From contig NZ_CP098732.1 of NCBI RefSeq assembly GCF_023824315.1, positions 1,054,001-1,118,000 on the forward strand: a DNA stretch of 64,000 nt. Direction: 5' to 3'. Shown here piece after piece: positions 25,965 to 36,378 of the stretch. Positions within the stretch are counted from its first letter, which is position 1, and every line of letters begins with the position of its first letter. A program made the position numbers and the translations under genes. The notes beneath the pieces were generated by a model. It saw only the letters and a list, made by a program, of their open reading frames with translations. It had not been told where the DNA came from and ran no database searches. This stretch comes from Acinetobacter tibetensis. GTDB taxonomy: Bacteria; Pseudomonadota; Gammaproteobacteria; Pseudomonadales; Moraxellaceae.

Positions 25965-26690
25965 ATGAAAAAACTAAGTTTAATTGCGATTGCAACCACA
26001 ATGACCGTTTTTGCAGGTACTGCAATGGCAGAAGAACCAGTCATTAATGATGGTCGCGTTTCTAATCAATTAATGCCAACTTCTGTCCGTGCTGAAGCGG
26101 GAACAACAGGGTATGGTGGTGCTGTCACTTGGACCGCAAACCCATATGTTGGTGTAACCCTTGGTTATAATGGTGGTGATGTTTCTACTACTGATGATAT
26201 TTCAGTTGATGGCACCAAATACGATCTAGACATGAAAAATAATACGACTTATTTGAATGCAGAGATTCGTCCTTGGGGAACAAGTGAAGGTAAGTTTGCT
26301 AAAGCTGTCTATGTTGCTGCAGGTGCCGCATACATTGACAATGACTATGATTTAACTAAACGTTCTCAAGATGGTACGATCAAAATTAACGGAACCAATT
26401 ATTCTTATAATGGTTCAGTAAATGGTCAGATGTCCTATAAAAATACCATTGCTCCTTATGTTGGTGTAGGCTTTTCTCCTAAAGTGACCGATCGTGTTGG
26501 TGTGTTTGGTGAAGTCGGTGCTTATTACACAGGGAACCCAACTGTAGAGTTGGATAAGCAAGGTACCTTTGTGAACGCAGCAGGCGGCAATGCTGAGCAA
26601 GATTTACGTGCTGAAGAAAACAAAATCCGTAATGACGATAAATATGCGTGGATGCCAGTGGCGAAACTGGGTGTAAGCTATCACTTCTAA
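25965..26690 (+). CDS. YfaZ-like outer-membrane beta-barrel protein
   Basis: The 241-residue protein has a signal peptide (MKKLSLIAIATTMTVFAGTAMA, cut after residue 22). The mature chain alternates amphipathic beta strands (RAEAGTTGYGGAVTWTANPYVGVTLGYNGGD, TYLNAEIRPWG, VYVAAGAAYIDNDYDLT) and ends in VSYHF, the terminal Phe typical of BAM-assembled barrels. The pattern matches the YfaZ family seen in Acinetobacter. Function is unknown. It has a strong Shine-Dalgarno (GAGGAG) and a strong terminator, so it is monocistronic. Confidence 0.8.
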   Translation: MKKLSLIAIATTMTVFAGTAMAEEPVINDGRVSNQLMPTSVRAEAGTTGYGGAVTWTANPYVGVTLGYNGGDVSTTDDISVDGTKYDLDMKNNTTYLNAEIRPWGTSEGKFAKAVYVAAGAAYIDNDYDLTKRSQDGTIKINGTNYSYNGSVNGQMSYKNTIAPYVGVGFSPKVTDRVGVFGEVGAYYTGNPTVELDKQGTFVNAAGGNAEQDLRAEENKIRNDDKYAWMPVAKLGVSYHF

Positions 26691-26707
26691 GTAACATCTT
26701 ACGTATG

Positions 26708-26735
26708 AAAAAACGGGCGTTAAGCCCGTTTTTTT
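26708..26735. terminator. Bidirectional terminator after the YfaZ-like gene
   Basis: AAAAAACGGGC (26708-26718) pairs with GCCCGTTTTTT (26724-26734) around a 5-nt loop. A- and T-tracts flank both sides, and the flanking genes converge. Confidence 0.9.
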
Positions 26736-26755
26736 ATGCCAAAAGACTGTATGGA

Positions 26756-27964
26756 TTAAAAGTGATGACCGATTTTGGCACCAAAGACCCAAGCATCATT
26801 TTGATTGACTGAATATAAGGTGGCGAGTTTGGGATTTACCTCAGTGTTTTGTAGCGTTTTGGCTTTATTGAAGTGCAAATATTGTGTGCCTAAAGCAAAA
26901 AAGGATTGGGGTTGCCAGTAGTAAAGTCCACCAAGTCCTAAACTGTAGTAACCATCGACAGGGCTTAGAGTAGAAGCGGTATTGCCACTACCTACATCCC
27001 AGCCCAAATCAAAGGTTGAAACCCAACGCTGATTATATTGATGTGCGATTCCAACCTTTCCAGACCACTGATCTTCTTGATATTGAATCATTTTGAATGA
27101 GGCAATTTCAGGGGCATATTGCGCGGCACTGTCAATAATGGCGGCAAACTGTGTGGGCTGAATGATGTAGTCACTCCAATTAACCCAGCGCAGTGAAGCA
27201 TAAAGCAGATTTTTCTGCGAAATCCCTGTTTGAAAATCAAAATTAACCGAAGCGGGTGTTTCTATCTTGGTTTTATTTTCAGTCGTTAAGTGAATAGGCT
27301 GGTTCTGAATCGATTCATTTACATGCACTTGATGTTTAATTGCAGAGCGATAAGTGAGACTACTACGTAATGCGTATTCTGGAATTTGATAATTTAGACC
27401 TGCAAGCCAACCTAGCGCATGATCTTTTTTGAATTCGGCACGATAGCCATTTAAAAAGTAGAAACTTTGCCCAAAAACCTGTAAGTCGCCTTTAAAGCTT
27501 TGTACACCTAGGCCTGCATAAATTTGCCAAGTAGGGTTGAGTTGATAACCGAATAAGGTGGTGATGTTCTGACTGTCAAAATGAATTTCTGTAGATTCTA
27601 TTTCAATAGGTCCAATCACGGTATTGGGGCGATAATGGTATTGAATATCCACACCAAAGGGTTGATCGAAGATAAGACCGAATGAAACTTTCGGATAAGG
27701 CTGAAATTTTAAAGCAGCCTGTACAAAATTACGATCTTCTACAAAGTTTCCTGTAGAAAAGTCAGTGACCCCGATTTCAGCCAATTCAGCTTGATTTTGG
27801 ACTTGACCTGAAATATCTGCATTTAAGCGAGCTAGCGTTATTTCAGTATAATTACCTTGCTCAAAGAAAGGTCCAATGGATTGACCAGACAATTCCATGC
27901 CACCCGCCTGCAATGTGGGGGGAATAAAAATAACCATAGAGGTAAAGGTTCGGATCACCCACAT
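26756..27964 (-). CDS. FadL-family outer-membrane transport protein
   Basis: The 402-residue protein has a signal-like start and, after AGG, the N-terminal hatch region MELSGQSIGPFFEQGNYTEI seen in OmpP1/FadL/TodX proteins. Long beta-barrel strands follow. It ends in KIGHHF, with the terminal Phe of outer-membrane barrels. FadL proteins admit long-chain fatty acids or other hydrophobic molecules. The substrate here is not predictable. It is shorter than E. coli FadL (446). It is monocistronic and convergent with the YfaZ-like gene. Confidence 0.85.
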   Translation of the reverse strand: MWVIRTFTSMVIFIPPTLQAGGMELSGQSIGPFFEQGNYTEITLARLNADISGQVQNQAELAEIGVTDFSTGNFVEDRNFVQAALKFQPYPKVSFGLIFDQPFGVDIQYHYRPNTVIGPIEIESTEIHFDSQNITTLFGYQLNPTWQIYAGLGVQSFKGDLQVFGQSFYFLNGYRAEFKKDHALGWLAGLNYQIPEYALRSSLTYRSAIKHQVHVNESIQNQPIHLTTENKTKIETPASVNFDFQTGISQKNLLYASLRWVNWSDYIIQPTQFAAIIDSAAQYAPEIASFKMIQYQEDQWSGKVGIAHQYNQRWVSTFDLGWDVGSGNTASTLSPVDGYYSLGLGGLYYWQPQSFFALGTQYLHFNKAKTLQNTEVNPKLATLYSVNQNDAWVFGAKIGHHF

Positions 27965-28120
27965 ATTGAAATACTCTAAATTATTATAAAAAGAGGTTTT
28001 GTTTTGGTGTGCGAGCGATTGTTATTGTGTGGAATTCTACAGAGTGAAGCAAGAGGTTTATGCGATTCAGATTTTCATTGAATAGTAAATTTTAGTGTTG
28101 CAGCGTCCTATGAAAGACAA

Positions 28121-28145
28121 GGAGGCAATTCATAAAATTGCCTCC
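28121..28145 (-). terminator. Hairpin after the cysB-like gene
   Basis: GGAGGCAATT (28121-28130) pairs perfectly with AATTGCCTCC (28136-28145) around a 5-nt loop, 12 bp below the stop. The T run is short, so it is a probable terminator only. Confidence 0.65.
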
Positions 28146-28156
28146 AATATCAATAT

Positions 28157-29080
28157 TTATTCTTCAGGATATGCGACTCTTTTCAAAGCTTTGATATCCG
28201 TTTCGGGCGAGCAAAGTGAAATAAACTCATAGCCATAACCACGCAATAAATGCCCTTTGCGTACTGCAAGCCATGTGGTGTTTACACCAAAAATATCAGT
28301 TTGAATTTGCTTTAAGCGATAGTCACGTTCGGCATCATAAGCCACATTATTGACAATCCCAACGCCCATACCAAGTTCAACATAGGTTTTAATGACATCG
28401 GCATCCAGTGCTGACATGACGATATCGACATCGATATGCGCTTCTTCAAATGCTTTATCAATTTTAGAACGACCCGTGAAACCACCGTGGTAAGTGATTA
28501 ATGGGTAATGTGCTAAATCTGCTAATTCAATCGTTTCTTTTTGCGCCAATGCATGTTGTTGTGGGGTAATAATGCAGTGTTGCCAATTATAAAATGGCAC
28601 ACTGGCTAAATTATCTTCAGTGGTCAAGGATTCTGTCGCAATACCGATATCCGCTTCGCCTTGTAACAACATTTCTGTAATTTCAACAGGGCTGGCTTGT
28701 TGCAGAATAAGATGAACTTTAGGAAATTCTTTTTTAAATAAGTTCACAATTGGCGGCAGGACATAACGCGCTTGGGTATGCGTGGTTGCAATGGTCAAAG
28801 TCCCTTCATCTACTTTATTAAAGTCATCGGCTAAACGTTTAATATTGTCAGCATCGACCAACATCCGTTCCACAATGCCGAGTAGGGCTTGTCCTGGTTC
28901 TGTTAAGCCCAGTAGACGTTTACCCTTACGAATAAATAATTGAACCCCTAATTCATCTTCTAAGTCTTTAATATGTTTACTTACCCCAGATTGAGAGGTG
29001 TATAAAGCCGCAGATGCTTCGGTCAAGTTGAAGTTCTGTCGCACTGTTTCTCGAATAATTCTGAGTTGTTGGAAATTCAT
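28157..29080 (-). CDS. LysR family sulfur regulator, CysB/Cbl type
   Basis: The 307-residue protein begins MNFQQLRIIRETVRQNFNLTEASAALYTSQSGVSKHIKDLEDELG, the CysB/Cbl winged helix. The effector domain carries TTHTQARYVLPPIV, a site that in CysB binds the inducer N-acetylserine. It is the last gene of the sulfate operon, 50 bp after cysA. Such proteins activate sulfate uptake and assimilation under sulfur limitation. From sequence alone I cannot separate CysB from Cbl. Confidence 0.9.
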   Translation of the reverse strand: MNFQQLRIIRETVRQNFNLTEASAALYTSQSGVSKHIKDLEDELGVQLFIRKGKRLLGLTEPGQALLGIVERMLVDADNIKRLADDFNKVDEGTLTIATTHTQARYVLPPIVNLFKKEFPKVHLILQQASPVEITEMLLQGEADIGIATESLTTEDNLASVPFYNWQHCIITPQQHALAQKETIELADLAHYPLITYHGGFTGRSKIDKAFEEAHIDVDIVMSALDADVIKTYVELGMGVGIVNNVAYDAERDYRLKQIQTDIFGVNTTWLAVRKGHLLRGYGYEFISLCSPETDIKALKRVAYPEE

Positions 29081-29098
29081 TTCTCTATACCTTAAAGC

Positions 29099-29121
29099 GG
29101 GTGAGGTGTTGATGCCTCACC
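29099..29121 (-). terminator. Hairpin between cysA and the cysB-like gene
   Basis: GGTGAGG (29100-29106) pairs with CCTCACC (29115-29121) in the 50-bp gap. No T run follows. It may attenuate read-through or stabilise the cysA end. Confidence 0.5.
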
Positions 29122-29130
29122 TCTATGTCT

Positions 29131-30192
29131 CTATGCGACTTGATTTTCGAATAAGTGTAATGCAGTTGCACTCAACCAAACAGTTTGATTTGGTCTAAAT
29201 TGATGTAATTTTGACTCTTCTGGGCTGAGTGTAATTTCAATCAGGTTGCCTTGGCGGTCTTGTAACTCAGCCAAGACTTTGCCCGCAATCCAAATTTCAC
29301 GTAAGAATGTGGCTTGAATCGCATTGTCTTGGGGTTGAGTATGAATGCGTAATTCATTGGGACGTGCAAAGGCAATGACATTGCCATGTGGCACATATTG
29401 AGCAGCATCTAACTGAATACGGTCTTCACCCAGTTGAATGATGCCTTGATGATTGTGTCCTTCAAAGCGATTCGCCTGCCCTAAAAAGTCAAAGACAAAC
29501 GGTGTGGCAGGTTTTTCATAGACTTCGCGAGGCGAACCAATTTGTTCGACATTGCCTTTGTTCATCACCACAATTTGATCGGCAACTTCTAGTGCTTCTT
29601 CCTGATCGTGCGTCACGAAAATTGAAGTAATGTGCAATTCGTCATGTAAGGTACGTAACCAGCGACGTAGTTCTTTACGTACTTTGGCATCGAGTGCGCC
29701 AAAAGGTTCATCCAGCAGCAATACTCGTGGCTCAACTGCTAAGGCACGTGCCAAGGCAATACGTTGACGTTGTCCACCTGAAAGTTGCGCAGGATAACGG
29801 TCTGATAAGAAACCTAACTGAACCAAATCCAGTAAACGGGTAACACGTTTTTTAATTTCTGCTTCTGAAGGGCGTGTTGCACGTGGACGAACGCGTAAAC
29901 CAAAGGCAATATTGTCAAAGACCGTCATATGACGGAATAGGGCATAGTGTTGGAATACAAAGCCAACTTGGCGCTCCCGCACATGTACATCAGTGGCATC
30001 TTGACCTTCTAAAATCACTTGTCCACCATCTGCCGATTCTAAACCCGCAATAATACGGAGCAGGGTGGTTTTACCGCAACCTGAAGGACCAAGCAAAGCC
30101 ACCAATTGACCCTCAGGGAAATCTAAAGAAATATTTTTAAGTGCATGGAATGCACCAAAGTTTTTTTCAATGTTTTTGACTTGAATACTCAT
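29131..30192 (-). CDS. cysA: Sulfate/thiosulfate ABC transporter ATP-binding protein CysA
   Basis: The 353-residue ATPase has Walker [10 protein letters not shown] (about residue 36), the Q-loop [12 protein letters not shown], signature [15 protein letters not shown], Walker [14 protein letters not shown] and the H-loop THDQEEA. The C-terminal TOBE-like extension is typical of sulfate importers. It works with CysT and CysW at the cytoplasmic face of the inner membrane. It lies 14 bp downstream of cysW. Confidence 0.97.
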   Translation of the reverse strand: MSIQVKNIEKNFGAFHALKNISLDFPEGQLVALLGPSGCGKTTLLRIIAGLESADGGQVILEGQDATDVHVRERQVGFVFQHYALFRHMTVFDNIAFGLRVRPRATRPSEAEIKKRVTRLLDLVQLGFLSDRYPAQLSGGQRQRIALARALAVEPRVLLLDEPFGALDAKVRKELRRWLRTLHDELHITSIFVTHDQEEALEVADQIVVMNKGNVEQIGSPREVYEKPATPFVFDFLGQANRFEGHNHQGIIQLGEDRIQLDAAQYVPHGNVIAFARPNELRIHTQPQDNAIQATFLREIWIAGKVLAELQDRQGNLIEITLSPEESKLHQFRPNQTVWLSATALHLFENQVA

Positions 30193-30206
30193 GGGGACAT
30201 TCCTAT

Positions 30207-31097
30207 TTAAAGACTTGAACTGCTGTTACTTTTGTTTTGCTTTTCCTGACGATATTCAACCCAAGTTTTCAAAATCAAGGTGACAATCGCCAGTAAAGCC
30301 AATAAGGAGGACACTGCAAAAGCCGCACTAAAGGTGTACTCGTTATAAAGAATTTCGACATGCAAGGGTAAGGTGTTGGTTTCTCCGCGAATGTGTCCTG
30401 AAACTACGGATACTGCACCGAATTCACCCATAGCTCGTGCATTACACAGAATCACACCGTAAATCAGACCCCATTTAATATTGGGTAGGGTGACTTTCCA
30501 GAAAGTTTGCCAACCTGAAGCACCAAGAACCATTGCGGCTTCTTCTTCTTCGGTACCTTGCGCTTCCATAAGCGGGATCAGTTCACGTGCTACAAAAGGA
30601 ACGGTAATAAATATAGTGGCAAGTACAATGGCGGGTACGGCATACAGAATTTTAATGTCATGGTCGAGTAACCAATTTCCCATCCAACCTTGGGTACCAA
30701 AAATAAGCACCAACATTAAACCTGCAATGACAGGCGAAACAGAAAATGGCAGATCAATTAAGGTGGTCAAAATGGATTTACCACGGAAATTAAACTTAGC
30801 CACCGACCATGCTGCTGCTACGCCAAACACCACATTTAATGGAACTGCGATTACTGCTGTGAGTAAAGTAAGTTTTACCGCAGACAAGGTGTCTGGATCG
30901 ACCAGTGCCTGAATATAAACCGTAATCCCTTGCTTAAAGGCTTCTACAAAAACCAGAATGAGCGGAAGAATTAAGCAACTTAAGAAAAAAATTAAGGCAA
31001 TGCTCAGTAATGTGTAACGGACCCAAACAGGTTCACGGGTGGCATCACGAGACTGTAGGCGTTCAGCAAAGGCATTGCTGTTGGTAACTAAGCTCAT
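30207..31097 (-). CDS. cysW: Sulfate ABC transporter permease CysW
   Basis: The 296-residue integral membrane protein has about six helices and the ABC permease EAA loop ([25 protein letters not shown]). The start at 31097 (MSLVTN) overlaps the cysT stop as ATGA, which suggests translational coupling. A longer start at 31130 would overlap cysT by 37 bp. With CysT it forms the membrane channel. Confidence 0.96.
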   Translation of the reverse strand: MSLVTNSNAFAERLQSRDATREPVWVRYTLLSIALIFFLSCLILPLILVFVEAFKQGITVYIQALVDPDTLSAVKLTLLTAVIAVPLNVVFGVAAAWSVAKFNFRGKSILTTLIDLPFSVSPVIAGLMLVLIFGTQGWMGNWLLDHDIKILYAVPAIVLATIFITVPFVARELIPLMEAQGTEEEEAAMVLGASGWQTFWKVTLPNIKWGLIYGVILCNARAMGEFGAVSVVSGHIRGETNTLPLHVEILYNEYTFSAAFAVSSLLALLAIVTLILKTWVEYRQEKQNKSNSSSSL

Positions 31098-31927
31098 ATT
31101 GCAGTTCTCCCTGTGCGACGACTTGCCCATCCTTGTAATAAGTTAATTAAAAAGAGCAGTGCGAATGAAATTAACAGCATGACCACAGCAATGGTGGTTG
31201 CACCAGCATAATCATATTCTTCCAAACGAGAGATAATCATGAGGGGTGCAATTTCAGTTTTGAATGGTTGATTGCCTGCAATAAAAATGACAGAGCCATA
31301 TTCGCCAACACCACGTGCAAATGCCAAAGCAAAACCTGTGAGTAGCGCAGGGAATAAAATCGGTAAAATAATTTTAGTCACAATTTGCAGACGATTCGCA
31401 CCCAAAGCCGAAGCGGCCTCTTCTAGTTCTGTTTCTAAGTCACTTAATACAGGTTGAACAGTACGCACTACAAAAGGAATACCAATAAAAATAAGTGCAA
31501 GCGTGATCCCGATAGGGGTGTATGCCACTTGAATACCTAAAGGATCGAGATATTGTCCAACCCAACCGGTAGGTGCATAAAGTGAAGTTAACGCGATACC
31601 TGCCACCGCAGTGGGTAAGGCAAAAGGTAAATCGACCAAGGCATCGACAATGCGTTTACCAGGAAAACGATAACGAACCAAGCACCACGCCAGTAATAAG
31701 CCAAAAATGACATTAATGATGGCTGCTAAGAGTGCAGTACTAAAGCTGAGTTGCAAGGCTTTTAAGATACGTTCAGAACTTAAAATTTCCCATAAACCTG
31801 ACCAACCAATATCTAGCGATCGAATAAAAACTGCCGAAAGTGGAATCAGTACAATTAAAGATAAATAGGCGAGGGTAAAACCTAGCGAAAGTCCAAACCC
31901 TGGCAGCACTCGGGATCGCTGCGACAT
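31094..31927 (-). CDS. cysT: Sulfate ABC transporter permease CysT (CysU)
   Basis: The 277-residue protein has six predicted helices and the EAA loop ([26 protein letters not shown]). It begins [24 protein letters not shown], the usual CysT start. It is the first of the membrane genes and overlaps cysW. It lies 75 bp after the small hydrolase gene. Confidence 0.96.
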   Translation of the reverse strand: MSQRSRVLPGFGLSLGFTLAYLSLIVLIPLSAVFIRSLDIGWSGLWEILSSERILKALQLSFSTALLAAIINVIFGLLLAWCLVRYRFPGKRIVDALVDLPFALPTAVAGIALTSLYAPTGWVGQYLDPLGIQVAYTPIGITLALIFIGIPFVVRTVQPVLSDLETELEEAASALGANRLQIVTKIILPILFPALLTGFALAFARGVGEYGSVIFIAGNQPFKTEIAPLMIISRLEEYDYAGATTIAVVMLLISFALLFLINLLQGWASRRTGRTAI

Positions 31928-32002
31928 GACAATTCCTCAAAATGTGAGAATACTGATCAAATAAAATCAGTAAAATAATCAGTAAATTAAATTATGCAGA
32001 CC

Positions 32003-32608
32003 CTAGTGTGCATAGTTTAGAAAATGTGGGTAATCATCAGACAGACACATTCGAGACATTGAGCATTCAGGAATCAGGTAGTCATAAATTTCAGGAAATG
32101 GGCCAAAACCTGATGCAACATTAATATGTCCCACTTGACCTAAATTCACAGGTTGCAGCTTCCAGCTACGTGCCAATTGCTGTGCATCTTCAAAGCTTAA
32201 CCATGGATCATTTTCACTAATGAGCAAGGTTGTAGGCACCTGAATCTTCAATTGGTGAAAGAACGCTTGATAATCAGTTTTACTGTCACGTGCGAAACCT
32301 GCTTCGCCAAATCGGGCAGGATTGGCAGGCGCAACTAAAATCAACTTTTTCACATGCTTGTTCAGTTCAGGATGCAATGCCAATGCAGCCACTGTCGTTA
32401 AACAGCCAAAGCTATGAGCCACAATTTGTACATCACTTTGAAGAGGGCGCAGAGTTTTCGTAAATTGCTCTACCCAGTGATTAAGGACAGGTTGGTTCCA
32501 ATCGGTCTGATTTACACGGGAGCTAGACATGAGGTTACGTTGCAACCAAGATTGCCAGTGTTGTGCTTCACTACCACCTACACCCGGTACGATTACGGTA
32601 TGAATCAT
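32003..32608 (-). CDS. Small serine hydrolase (RBBP9/YdeN family)
   Basis: This 201-residue alpha/beta hydrolase has the family start VIVPGVGGSEAQHWQSWL, the nucleophile elbow VAHSFGCLTT (Ser in HSFG), the Asp in SENDPWLSF and a His in VGHINVASGFG. The substrate is unknown. It lies inside the sulfate operon, 30 bp after sbp and 75 bp before cysT. This suggests co-regulation with sulfur uptake, perhaps release of sulfate or thiol from an ester. That role is inference from position only. Confidence 0.85.
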   Translation of the reverse strand: MIHTVIVPGVGGSEAQHWQSWLQRNLMSSSRVNQTDWNQPVLNHWVEQFTKTLRPLQSDVQIVAHSFGCLTTVAALALHPELNKHVKKLILVAPANPARFGEAGFARDSKTDYQAFFHQLKIQVPTTLLISENDPWLSFEDAQQLARSWKLQPVNLGQVGHINVASGFGPFPEIYDYLIPECSMSRMCLSDDYPHFLNYAH

Positions 32609-32638
32609 GACGTTGCTCCTGTGGAATTAAATAACGTT

Positions 32639-33646
32639 TTATTTTGCGCTATTGATTTTCACGATTTGATCGAAAATACCGCCGTTGTCAAAATGCTGTT
32701 TTTGCACTTTGCTCCAACCACCAAATTCTTTATCAATTGTGACCAGTTTTAATGGTTTGAAGGTTGTTGAATATTTTTTCAGTACGCTTGCATTACGTGG
32801 ACGGTAATAGTTCTTCGCTGCGATCTCTTGTCCCTGAGGTGAATACAGAAAGTTCAGATAACCTTTCGCAAGATTTAAATTGCCATCTTTTTGTGCGTTC
32901 TTTTCAACAATCGCAACGGGAGGTTCCGCTAAAATAGATAAAGATGGTGTGATAATCTCGAATTTACCTGGTTGTTCACGTACAGCGAGGTAAGCTTCAT
33001 TTTCCCAAGCCAGTAATACATCTCCGATCCCGCGCTCAGCAAAAGTTGTTGTGGCACCACGGGCACCTGAGTCGAGTACTTTGGTTTGTTTATAAATTTG
33101 ACGAACAAACTCTTGTGCTTTGGCATCAGAACCATATTTGTGTTTAGCCCATGCCCATGCCCCTAAATAGTTCCAACGTGCGCCACCAGAGGTTTTTGGG
33201 TTAGGTGTAATAATATCTACACCTGGCTTAACCAAATCGCCCCAATCTTTGATTCCTTTAGGGTTGCCTTTACGAACCAAAAACACGATAGTTGAAGTAT
33301 AAGGTGTCGAGTTTTGTGGGAATTTCTTTTGCCAGTCTTTCGGGAGGAGGCTAGTTTTGTCTGCAATCGCATCAATATCGGCTGCCAAAGCCAACGTAAC
33401 AACGTCGGCATCTAAGCCATCAATTATGGCACGTGCCTGTTTTCCTGAACCGCCATGAGATTGTTTAAAATTAATGTCTTGACCTGTGCGGCTTTTCCAA
33501 TATTGTCCAAACTGTTTGTTAAAGTCTTCATAGAGTTCACGTGTCGGATCATAAGACACGTTCAGGAAATCTTTTGCCGAAGCATGTACTGCTGTAATTG
33601 AAATTAGTGCAGCAACCACCCCGAGTTTAAGTGTAGAAAAACGCAT
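32639..33646 (-). CDS. sbp: Sulfate-binding periplasmic protein
   Basis: The 335-residue protein has a signal peptide ([24 protein letters not shown], cut near residue 24). It has the SBP family words [38 protein letters not shown] and [13 protein letters not shown], which line the sulfate pocket. It delivers sulfate to CysTWA. It is the first gene of the operon, and its promoter lies in the 161-bp gap divergent from pabC. sbp and cysP are close paralogues, so the label sbp is a choice. Confidence 0.95.
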   Translation of the reverse strand: MRFSTLKLGVVAALISITAVHASAKDFLNVSYDPTRELYEDFNKQFGQYWKSRTGQDINFKQSHGGSGKQARAIIDGLDADVVTLALAADIDAIADKTSLLPKDWQKKFPQNSTPYTSTIVFLVRKGNPKGIKDWGDLVKPGVDIITPNPKTSGGARWNYLGAWAWAKHKYGSDAKAQEFVRQIYKQTKVLDSGARGATTTFAERGIGDVLLAWENEAYLAVREQPGKFEIITPSLSILAEPPVAIVEKNAQKDGNLNLAKGYLNFLYSPQGQEIAAKNYYRPRNASVLKKYSTTFKPLKLVTIDKEFGGWSKVQKQHFDNGGIFDQIVKINSAK

Positions 33647-33807
33647 TTTCAGACCTCAATAATTCTAAATGTTCGTTAATATGGGCCAAGAATAGCGCTG
33701 TGTTTTTTGCAAAAAAAATAATAAAAAACGAATTTGATATGAATAAAAAAGAAATAAGTTGGATAATCTAGTCCCTAAACTACAGCAGGATCTTTGGGGG
33801 AGTCGTT

Positions 33808-34620
33808 ATGCTTTGTTTTAAGAATGCACAGGAAGTTAGGAACGTCACATTGCTTGATCGTGCTTTTCATTATGGCGATGGCTGCTTTACGACTGCACGA
33901 ATTGTGAATAATCAAATTGAGCTGGAAAGCTTACATTACGCACGGTTACTGTTGGCATGTGAGCGTTTATCACTTCATGCAAATTTAGATTTGATTGCTG
34001 AAACTTTAGTAAAAATGCAACAAGGTTTTGGACAGCTAAATGGGACTTTAAAAGTTGTCATTAGCCGTGGGGACGGACAACGCGGTTATAGTCTGCCCGA
34101 TCATATTGCCGACGTCTGGGTGTTCTTCTATCCGCAAGCTGTCGACACATTTCATTACCAGAAAATTCAGTCGGGTATCTTGCAGCGTGTTATGGGGTTG
34201 AGTATGCCAAACTTGGTTGGCATAAAAACTTTAAACCGTTTAGAACAGGTCATGCTTAAACAAGAAGCCGATCAACAGGGGTGGCTAGAGGCTTTGGTGT
34301 TGGATGTACAAGGCTCAGTTGTTGAAGGGATAAGCAGTAATTGTTTCTTTCGCATAAATGACACATGGATTACCCCTGAACTTCGTTATAATGGCGTGCA
34401 TGGTGTCATGCGTGCTGAAATTCTTCGTCGTATGCAGCAGCAAGGTATTCCATGCGAACAACGTTTGGTGAAATCGGAACAGATAGTAGATATACAAAGC
34501 CTATTTTTCTGTAATGCCTTGCAGCCCATGAAAATTGCCACAGTGTTAGATCAGCAAACATTAATGGTTGAACCCTGTATTGAACTTTTTAATACCCTAG
34601 AATTGAATCAGATAGCCTAA
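33808..34620 (+). CDS. pabC: Aminodeoxychorismate lyase PabC
   Basis: PabC is a fold-IV PLP enzyme that splits 4-amino-4-deoxychorismate into pyruvate and p-aminobenzoate for folate synthesis. The 270-residue protein has RAFHYGDGCFTTARI, the PLP-binding Lys region GIKTLNRLEQVML (about residue 138), and VEGISSNCFFRI. It is first of the pabC-mltG-tmk cluster, 7 bp before mltG, as in other gammaproteobacteria. Confidence 0.93.
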   Translation: MLCFKNAQEVRNVTLLDRAFHYGDGCFTTARIVNNQIELESLHYARLLLACERLSLHANLDLIAETLVKMQQGFGQLNGTLKVVISRGDGQRGYSLPDHIADVWVFFYPQAVDTFHYQKIQSGILQRVMGLSMPNLVGIKTLNRLEQVMLKQEADQQGWLEALVLDVQGSVVEGISSNCFFRINDTWITPELRYNGVHGVMRAEILRRMQQQGIPCEQRLVKSEQIVDIQSLFFCNALQPMKIATVLDQQTLMVEPCIELFNTLELNQIA

Positions 34621-34627
34621 TTTTATT

Positions 34628-35692
34628 ATGAGCAGTAAACCAAAACCGAAAAAAAAGCCTGCTAAAAAAGGCAAGCCAACAGCAACATTCTCCGCTAAAA
34701 AATGGGGAATTTTTATTGGGCTATTTCTAGTTGTTGTGATAGGTATTCTTTGGTCGAGTTTATTTAAGACCTATCCAGTTGAAGGGAAAAAACAGCTTTT
34801 AGCCATTGGTCAGGGGGATAGTTACTCAGGTTTGATTGATCGGCTATCGAAAGAAAATAAGATTCATTTTCCGATCATTTTAAAGCTTTATCAAAAAATC
34901 ATGATTCACGAGAGCTTAAAAGCGGGTGTTTATGAAATTGATCAGGGGATGAGTGTACGTCAGGTTTTGGAGTTTATTTCCAATGCTGAAAATGCGCAGA
35001 TGAATCGTGTTTTGGTCATTGAAGGCACAACCTTTAAACAACTGGTAGAGCAATTACAACAAAATCCAATGGTGAAAAAAGAGGTTTCAAACTTGCCTCA
35101 GGCTGAAATGTTGCAAGCCTTGAATATTCCTTTTTCACATCCTGAAGGTTTATTTGCACCAGATACCTATTTCTTTAATAAGGGTGAATCGGACAAGAAA
35201 ATTTTGACAGACTTGTACCGCCGTCAAATGAAAAGTCTCGATCAGGCTTGGGAAAATCGTGCTCCGAATCTACCCTATAAAGATAAATATGAAGCGCTGA
35301 TTATGGCGTCGATTATTGAAAAAGAGACCAGTTTGGACAGTGAATTACAGCAAGTTTCTGGTGTCTTTGTACGCCGTTTGCAACAGGGTATGCGTTTACA
35401 AACCGATCCAACCGTCATTTACGGAATGGGAGATCGCTATAAAGGCAATATTACCCGCCAAGATTTAAGAACACCGACTGCTTATAACACTTACACCATG
35501 AGTGGTTTACCCCCAACGCCTATTGCTTTACCAAGTAAAAAGGCGATTGAGGCAGCAATGCATCCAGATGACTCCAACACGATTTATTTTGTTGCCACGG
35601 GGAATGGTGGTCATAAATTTAGCGCAACCTTGGACGAGCATAATCGTGCTGTCAAAGAATATTTATCCGTATTAAAGTCGAAGCAGGAGTGA
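34628..35692 (+). CDS. mltG: Endolytic murein transglycosylase MltG
   Basis: The 354-residue inner-membrane protein has a Lys-rich cytoplasmic start, one membrane helix (GIFIGLFLVVVIGILWSSLF, about 28-47), a LysM-like region, and the YceG domain. The catalytic Glu is in ASIIEKETSLDSE (about residue 222). Other conserved words are LQTDPTVIYG and TAYNTYTMSGLPPTPI. It cuts nascent glycan strands. It lies between pabC and tmk with gaps of 7 and 3 bp. Confidence 0.95.
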   Translation: MSSKPKPKKKPAKKGKPTATFSAKKWGIFIGLFLVVVIGILWSSLFKTYPVEGKKQLLAIGQGDSYSGLIDRLSKENKIHFPIILKLYQKIMIHESLKAGVYEIDQGMSVRQVLEFISNAENAQMNRVLVIEGTTFKQLVEQLQQNPMVKKEVSNLPQAEMLQALNIPFSHPEGLFAPDTYFFNKGESDKKILTDLYRRQMKSLDQAWENRAPNLPYKDKYEALIMASIIEKETSLDSELQQVSGVFVRRLQQGMRLQTDPTVIYGMGDRYKGNITRQDLRTPTAYNTYTMSGLPPTPIALPSKKAIEAAMHPDDSNTIYFVATGNGGHKFSATLDEHNRAVKEYLSVLKSKQE

Positions 35693-35695
35693 AGC

Positions 35696-36295
35696 ATGTT
35701 TATTAGTTTTGAAGGCACAGAAGGTGTCGGGAAAACCACTCTCATTCGTAAAATTCATGAGCATTTTCAACAGCAAGGCAAAGATGTTGTGCTGACGCGT
35801 GAGCCAGGCGGAACGTCAATGGCTGAGCAAATCCGTAGTCTACTTCTTGCCGTGAATCATGATGAATTAATGTCAAATGATACGGAATTATTGTTGATTT
35901 ATGCCGCGCGTGCGCAGCATTTACAACAAGTCATTGTCCCAGCCTTGCAAGCAGGTAAAACTGTTTTATGCGACCGTTTTACCGATGCAAGTTTTGCTTA
36001 TCAATGTTCAGGACGTGGCTTGGATCAAACCAAATTAAATTTATTAAACGATCATTTCGTTTCTCATATGCCGAATATCACTTTTTGGCTTGATGCTCCA
36101 ATTGAAACTGGGATGGCGCGTGCACGGGAACGTGGTGCTTTAGATCGTTTTGAGCAAGAGAAAGTCAGCTTTTTTGAAAAGGTTCGTGCAGGTTATCAAA
36201 CGCTTTGGGAACAACAACCTGAGCGTATGAAACGTTTAGACGCAACGCAGACACCAGAACAAGTTTTTGCCCAAGCTTTGTCATATTTGGTGTAA
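35696..36295 (+). CDS. tmk: Thymidylate kinase Tmk
   Basis: Tmk phosphorylates dTMP to dTDP with ATP. The 199-residue protein has the P-loop FEGTEGVGKTTLI (residues 4-16), the DR(Y/F) motif VLCDRFTDASFAYQ with the catalytic Asp, and the LID region RARERGALDRFE. It follows mltG by 3 bp. holB, often next, is not here. Confidence 0.96.
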   Translation: MFISFEGTEGVGKTTLIRKIHEHFQQQGKDVVLTREPGGTSMAEQIRSLLLAVNHDELMSNDTELLLIYAARAQHLQQVIVPALQAGKTVLCDRFTDASFAYQCSGRGLDQTKLNLLNDHFVSHMPNITFWLDAPIETGMARARERGALDRFEQEKVSFFEKVRAGYQTLWEQQPERMKRLDATQTPEQVFAQALSYLV

Positions 36296-36378
36296 TCGTT
36301 GATCAATTTTCCTAGTGTCGATCACTGAATAATCTTTTATAGTGATGATCGAATAGGGAAGACGGATCATAATACGCA

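Noticed and set aside
30481-30912. 143-codon plus-strand frame across cysW
   Set aside because: It is the antisense shadow of cysW, with no ribosome-binding site and low-complexity composition.
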